Shown: piece by piece, positions 15,039 to 17,004 of the stretch
Layout: each line of letters starts with the position of its first letter
Position numbering within the stretch: the stretch's first letter is position 1
NCBI GenBank assembly: GCA_037142435.1
Contig: JBAXAO010000030.1
Coordinates: forward strand, 1-17,004
DNA: 17,004 nt
From: CAIMZW01 sp037142435
Lineage (GTDB): Bacteria > Actinomycetota > Actinomycetes > Nanopelagicales > Nanopelagicaceae
Direction: 5' to 3'
Notes under the pieces: model-generated
Seen by the model: only the letters and a program-made list of their open reading frames with translations
Database searches by the model: none
Told to the model about the DNA's origin: nothing
Position numbers and translations under genes: made by a program

Positions 15039-15101
15039 AGGGTGTTCGCAGCGCCCAAATCGTAGCGAAAAAGGGCGCAAAAGGCATATCTGCCTTATTT
15101 C

Positions 15102-15980
15102 CTAGCTCTTGGGGTGGGACAACAACCAATTCACGATTTTCTCGGCGAAATCAGGCACGAGAGTTGGGACGTGGGCTCCGCCATTAATGGTCCAGAGTTC
15201 TACCGAGGTTTTACTTGAGCAACCTAGGTACTTACTCACCGTGGTTTCACTTCCCGTGATCGAACTATCAATATCTAACTTGGTTGAGGATTTAACAGGT
15301 TTTGCTTTGCATTTATCTAACGTTGCCCACATCGATGCAGTCTTCTCTGCACCTGGATAGGAATTACCAAAGAGGTTTCCGCCTTTGTAATTAATGGTCT
15401 CATCGCTGGTGCCTTGTATTTGCAGCACTGAAATTGGTTTGCTGGCTTTGCACGATTTTATATTTGCATACTGTTCCCCCGCGAAACTTGCGACTGCGGC
15501 AATCCGATCAGAATTACTGCAAGCCATGTGGTTGGTCATGAATCCACCATTGGAATGCCCCACAACATAGATGCGCTTTGGGTCAACGCTATATTTCTTT
15601 GAAACAGTATCGATGATGCTCATAATAAAAGCCTCGTCGTTCACTTTGGATTTATAGAAATTACAGCACGCAGGAGTGGCATTCCAGAATCTAGCGCCTC
15701 CTTGATCCAAAGTTCCGTCCGGGTATACATAGAGAATCCCGTGCGCTGAGGCTACTGGCGCCATTTGAAAGTACTTTTCGGTCTCGGCGCCAGATGAGGT
15801 GTATCCATGAAGTGCAATCAGCAGTGGGGCGGCGACTCCAGATTTATATCCGTCTGGAACTTCCACCGTGAAAGGGCGACTGCCCTGGAGCGCGACTGGT
15901 GCGCCTAAGGAAGGAAATGAGATTACCGAAAGAAAAACCGTCACAACGGCAATCCATGAAAGTTTGCGAGCCATAGGCAT
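15102..15980 (-). CDS. Secreted PHB-depolymerase/feruloyl-esterase-like alpha/beta hydrolase (LpqC-like)
   Basis: The 292-residue product has a signal peptide (about 1-26, ending SLGA) and an alpha/beta-hydrolase domain. LLIALHGYTSSG (53-64) forms the oxyanion region and FWNATPACCNF (98-108) is typical of this esterase group. The triad is Ser143 in GHSNGG, Asp193 in GTSDETINY and His270 in GGAHVPT. Such enzymes cut polyhydroxybutyrate, acetyl-xylan or feruloyl esters; specificity is unknown. The start is ATG at 15980 or, two codons on, ATG at 15974; neither has a strong ribosome site. It lies 32 bases after the PhnZ-like gene and 63 bases before tRNA-Tyr on the same strand. Confidence 0.88.
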   Translation of the reverse strand: MPMARKLSWIAVVTVFLSVISFPSLGAPVALQGSRPFTVEVPDGYKSGVAAPLLIALHGYTSSGAETEKYFQMAPVASAHGILYVYPDGTLDQGGARFWNATPACCNFYKSKVNDEAFIMSIIDTVSKKYSVDPKRIYVVGHSNGGFMTNHMACSNSDRIAAVASFAGEQYANIKSCKASKPISVLQIQGTSDETINYKGGNLFGNSYPGAEKTASMWATLDKCKAKPVKSSTKLDIDSSITGSETTVSKYLGCSSKTSVELWTINGGAHVPTLVPDFAEKIVNWLLSHPKS

Positions 15981-16012
15981 AAGCCTAGATTGCTGAGATG
16001 TTTTTGGCCTGG

Positions 16013-16555
16013 CTAAATAGTTAGATTCTCTATAAATGACTTGTAGCCGAGCAAACCCGGCACTTCCATATTGGCGACCTTGGCGCGGTCATCCCACAAT
16101 CGAACTGCAATCGCTGCCTTTGCCCAAGTGCTGTCTAAGAATTGATTCGACTCGTCTTCGCTAAATAATCCGCCTTGCAATTCCAGGGTATGCAAGCTGG
16201 CTGGTGAGAGTCGGGCGCGATAGGAGGGATCTGTCGAAACCAAATAGCGCTTGGCAGCCACGTGCATGCGCACTGGCTCGCTGACAGACTGCGGGAAGCG
16301 CTCGGATATCCATTGGGCACCTACTTCATCATGATGGCCGTCAATGTTGGACTCTTGAGCGAATAGTGGGTCTATCACCAATAGATGGCCGACGTCATGA
16401 AGAAGGGCTGCAACCACCAAGTCCTCTTCTGCCCCTTCCTGGTGTGCTAAATGGGCCGCTTGCAACATGTGCTCAGTAAGCGTGATTGGTTCCCCTAAGT
16501 ATTCAGCCCCGATTCCGGCTCCGAACAAGTCGGCAATCTCCTTAAAAACGCTCAT
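16013..16555 (-). CDS. PhnZ/TmpB-like HD-domain mixed-valent di-iron oxygenase
   Basis: The 180-residue protein closely follows PhnZ, the di-iron oxygenase that cleaves the C-P bond of 1-hydroxyphosphonates to release phosphate. Iron ligands by motif are His29 (TEHM), His53-Asp54 (LLHDVGH), His74 or His75, His98 (HVAAKRYL) and Asp155 (RLWDD). The PhnZ hallmark Tyr and Glu that gate the active site are present as Tyr19 and Glu22 (EYLGEP), and the substrate-side Lys102 and Arg152 are kept. These hallmarks separate it from plain HD phosphohydrolases. Its start overlaps the stop of the dioxygenase gene by ATGA, so the two are coupled. Whether the substrate derives from aminoethylphosphonate, its trimethyl form or another phosphonate cannot be told. 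Confidence 0.85.
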   Translation of the reverse strand: MSVFKEIADLFGAGIGAEYLGEPITLTEHMLQAAHLAHQEGAEEDLVVAALLHDVGHLLVIDPLFAQESNIDGHHDEVGAQWISERFPQSVSEPVRMHVAAKRYLVSTDPSYRARLSPASLHTLELQGGLFSEDESNQFLDSTWAKAAIAVRLWDDRAKVANMEVPGLLGYKSFIENLTI

Positions 16556-17004
16556 GAATTCGTCCTTTCCAAGATATGGATGGCGCTAAAGAGAGCGTCG
16601 ATATCCGCATAGGCTCCTTGTAAATGTCGAATACCAGAAGATTCGTAGGCGGTGCGAACATGAAGCAATCTGGTGTTGTCGAATATCACGCAATCGCCTG
16701 GATCTAGACGAAATTCGAAGGCCATCGATGGCTCGTTGGCGATGGAAGCAAATGCTTTCAAAGCGTTGAACACTTCTTCGACATTCTCACTCATCGCCGG
16801 ACTTTGCATAGAACGATCGTTCCAACGTACTTCGACCACCTCACCATTTGTATTCAATTTGAGAACTGGGCTAACACATTCCAGGAAAGTGAATTCATTT
16901 TCGTACACAAAACGGAAATTTTCAGTGACCAGAAGTTCGAAAGATTCTGGATGAAATTTGCGCAAGGTATTCGCTACTTGAAATCCGTCAACCAAGGCAG
17001 AATT
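16552..17004 (-). CDS. PhnY/TmpA-like Fe(II)/2-oxoglutarate dioxygenase (TauD/gamma-butyrobetaine hydroxylase family), 5' end outside window
   Basis: The frame is open to the window edge, so only the C-terminal about 150 residues are seen; a TTG at 16995 is not taken as the start. The start LVDGFQVANTLR and the end DPGDCVIFDNTRLLHVR followed by RHLQGAYADIDAL are typical of the C-terminal part of gamma-butyrobetaine-hydroxylase-like dioxygenases. The distal iron-binding His is encoded at 16660-16662, and the Arg after RT/GIR would bind 2-oxoglutarate. The HxD pair lies in the missing part. Coupling to the PhnZ-like gene indicates it hydroxylates the carbon next to phosphorus to make the PhnZ substrate. 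Confidence 0.8.
   Translation of the reverse strand, partial: NSALVDGFQVANTLRKFHPESFELLVTENFRFVYENEFTFLECVSPVLKLNTNGEVVEVRWNDRSMQSPAMSENVEEVFNALKAFASIANEPSMAFEFRLDPGDCVIFDNTRLLHVRTAYESSGIRHLQGAYADIDALFSAIHILERTNS

Noticed and set aside
14889..15105. Small reading frames on both strands across 14889-15105
   Set aside because: They run through the tRNA-Tyr gene and show no protein-like composition or ribosome site.
16552..16995. Complete small dioxygenase starting at TTG 16995
   Set aside because: The frame stays open to the window edge and the family needs an upstream HxD iron motif, so the gene is cut, not short.
1..17004. CRISPR array, insertion sequence, prophage or toxin-antitoxin module
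   Set aside because: No spaced repeats, transposase or integrase motifs, terminal repeats or small paired toxin/antitoxin genes were seen.

Overview
The window looks like a compact, chromosomal, mid-GC (about half G+C by eye) actinobacterial genome, perhaps from one of the small-genome aquatic lineages. The taxonomic call is inference. It rests on a KorAB-type 2-oxoglutarate:ferredoxin oxidoreductase without a neighbouring ferredoxin gene, many GTG and TTG starts, stop/start codons that overlap or abut, -10-like elements of the TAGGCT/TANNNT kind, and a tRNA-Tyr with encoded CCA. I saw no mobile element, phage gene, CRISPR array or long repeat, and no gene-free stretch over about 300 bases.

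Layout. (1) 82-2441, plus strand: a membrane-anchored protein with an N,N-dimethylformamidase-large-subunit-like domain, translationally coupled to a DUF1345-like membrane protein. (2) 2442-4074, minus strand: a FUSC-family transporter-like protein behind a small CopD-like four-helix membrane protein. (3) 4220-9309, plus strand: a signalling operon of a receiver-only response regulator, a lipoprotein with a SUOX-like (molybdopterin-oxidoreductase-like) fold, a large sensor histidine kinase with a C-terminal HPt-like domain, and an OmpR-type regulator. Two small membrane proteins follow, the second an isoprenylcysteine-methyltransferase-like enzyme. (4) 9313-10464, minus strand: a secreted or anchored sedolisin (S53) protease. 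(5) 10581-11240, plus strand: a zinc-ribbon, single-helix, cysteine-bearing protein. (6) 11323-14146, plus strand: korA and korB. (7) 14143-17004, minus strand: an EEP-family phosphodiesterase, tRNA-Tyr(GUA), a PHB-depolymerase-like secreted esterase, and a coupled PhnZ-like HD oxygenase plus PhnY/TmpA-like Fe(II)/2-oxoglutarate dioxygenase, the last cut by the window edge.

How they may work together. The most system-like part is 4220-8239. The kinase has its own HisKA and ATPase domains and ends in an HPt-like domain but has no receiver of its own. A receiver-only protein is encoded at the head of the operon and an OmpR regulator directly after the kinase. This has all the parts of a four-step His-Asp-His-Asp phosphorelay split over three proteins, with a lipoprotein between them as a candidate extracytoplasmic sensing partner. 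The pair at the right end matches the known oxidative organophosphonate pathway (hydroxylate next to the C-P bond, then cleave oxidatively to release phosphate), which would serve phosphorus scavenging. KorAB would carry the 2-oxoglutarate step of the TCA cycle with ferredoxin as acceptor.
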